This document shows, piece after piece, positions 63,229 to 64,000 of a stretch of DNA of 64,000 nucleotides. The position numbers and the translations under genes are program-made. This DNA is from Phlyctochytrium arcticum (taxonomy: Eukaryota; Chytridiomycota; Chytridiomycetes; Chytridiales; Chytridiaceae), in the NCBI GenBank assembly GCA_025602905.1, contig JAHLKI010000007.1, positions 992,001-1,056,000 of the forward strand. Direction: 5' to 3'. The notes beneath the pieces are model-generated. The model saw nothing but the letters and a program-made list of their open reading frames with translations, made no database searches and was not told the DNA's origin. Every line of letters starts with the position of its first letter. Positions within the stretch are counted from its first letter, which is position 1.

Positions 63229-64000
63229 ATGGGTTCTGGACAAAAGCAGGCTGTGGCGCGCAAGACCAAAAGCAAAGGCAAGCCGAGTGAAGAGGGCCCC
63301 GTCTCTAGTACTATAGAGAGCGGACCTCCTCTCCTGGGTGAAGACCAAACTGACGCTGGAGAGATCGGCCAGCATTCTGAGACATCCTCCATTGCTGGAG
63401 AAAGAGATGCTCAGGAGACTGGTTCGACCAGCACAGACAACCATGCGGGAGGCGTCGTACCCATGATGGTCGACGAAGAGCCCCCGAGAGACGTGGTTAG
63501 GCCCTCTGAGGGACCTACGGGGATGACTGGTGTTTCCCTCTCGGGTAATGCCACCCCCGCGGCGTCCGCTCTTGGAGGAGCCATCGCTGACGTCGCGGAC
63601 AAGCAACAGCTTACGGCAATTCTCACATCCTTGACGGAGGAGATTGCTTCGCTCAAAGCTGACGTGGCCGCTCGCGATGGCAATGGCCAACAAGGAAACT
63701 TGTTTGATTCAATGCAAAACAAGTCACTCCAGCGCAAAGCTGAAAATGCCATGTTCTCGGGAGAGGGTAGTGACGTTGCGTCACACAAGAAGATCCGTGA
63801 CTTCTTGGATAAGCATTATGTTTTCCTTGACCATTCTCCCGCCAACGAGGACCAGCGCGCGGGGCGATCGTTCGTGGATTACATGGAACGCGCCCTTGAG
63901 GGAACAGCCAAGGACTGGTTTTCCTCCATGACCCTGGCCGAGAGACCCGCAAACCGGGAGGAGTTTGAAGCGAAGCTCAGGGAGCGCTTCGAGCCACGAA
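63229..64000 (+). CDS. gag: retrotransposon Gag polyprotein, N-terminal part (runs off the window)
   Basis: An open frame from the ATG at 63229 to the window end (257 codons, no stop). The first 130 residues are acidic/Ser-Gly-rich and disordered (MGSGQKQAVARKTKSKGKPS). A short coiled coil (LTAILTSLTEEIASLKADVA) follows. Then comes the retrotransposon capsid domain, with DFLDKHYVFLDH, ALEGTAKDWFSSM and REEFEAKLRERFEP, the pattern of Ty3/Gypsy-type gag. The 123-base leader from the LTR end to the ATG and the PBS fit an autonomous element, whose pol part would lie beyond 64000. Confidence 0.9.
   Translation, partial: MGSGQKQAVARKTKSKGKPSEEGPVSSTIESGPPLLGEDQTDAGEIGQHSETSSIAGERDAQETGSTSTDNHAGGVVPMMVDEEPPRDVVRPSEGPTGMTGVSLSGNATPAASALGGAIADVADKQQLTAILTSLTEEIASLKADVAARDGNGQQGNLFDSMQNKSLQRKAENAMFSGEGSDVASHKKIRDFLDKHYVFLDHSPANEDQRAGRSFVDYMERALEGTAKDWFSSMTLAERPANREEFEAKLRERFEPR

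Overview
The window is nuclear DNA of a flagellated eukaryote, most likely an early-diverging zoosporic (chytrid-like) fungus. Three lines of evidence point there. Genes carry many short (about 50-90 bp) introns. Several genes encode motile-flagellum proteins (CFAP53, an ODAD1/CCDC63-type outer-dynein-arm docking protein, CFAP69). One gene resembles a fungal SigF/NTF2-like family. The taxonomic call is inference; no rRNA or marker gene is present.

Positions 1 to about 12.9 kb are the morphogenetic half of an integrated polinton-like virus (PLV)-type element: double-jelly-roll major capsid protein (minus), charged coiled-coil protein, minor capsid/penton (minus), a divergent FtsK/HerA-type packaging ATPase (plus), several unassigned small proteins, and a 5.6-kb fibre gene. 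The element is decaying: at least three frame breaks are visible, and a 334-bp solo LTR with a perfect 5-bp target duplication (TTCTC) sits inside the fibre gene. A GGAGGCTACGG-type repeat and stem-loops punctuate the viral intergenic spaces. 12.9-17.2 kb is gene-poor. A second, separate viral remnant lies at 42.0-44.4 kb: an archaeo-eukaryotic (PrimPol-type) primase with no helicase, preceded by 1.2 kb rich in palindromes, inverted repeats and iteron-like repeats.

Between and after these, host genes are dense: a DAACS glutamate/dicarboxylate symporter, CFAP53, V-ATPase subunit G, pirin, a tail-anchored thioredoxin, ODAD1-like, PRPP synthetase with a long insert, ALG14, CFAP69, an NTF2-like protein and a CDK-type kinase (17.5-40 kb); then PEX11, SRP19, a Siva-like Cys-rich protein, kinetochore Spc25, snRNP E, VPS72/YL1, SNRNP27, WBP4-like, proteasome chaperone UMP1, a four-helix membrane protein, a HAD 'Swiss Army Knife' protein and GDP-mannose pyrophosphorylase (48.9-62.5 kb). 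Many are arranged as tight divergent/convergent pairs. ALG14 and GDP-mannose pyrophosphorylase both serve early N-glycan/dolichol synthesis; snRNP E, SNRNP27 and WBP4 are spliceosomal.

44.9-48.8 kb is a repeat-rich island (52-bp minisatellite, LTR with primer-binding site, 0.55-kb tandem duplication, possible MULE-type transposase remnant). The window ends inside an LTR retrotransposon (LTR 62870-63105, initiator-Met-type PBS, gag ORF from 63229 running off the end). The three LTR copies share a stem-loop whose stem shows compensatory base changes.
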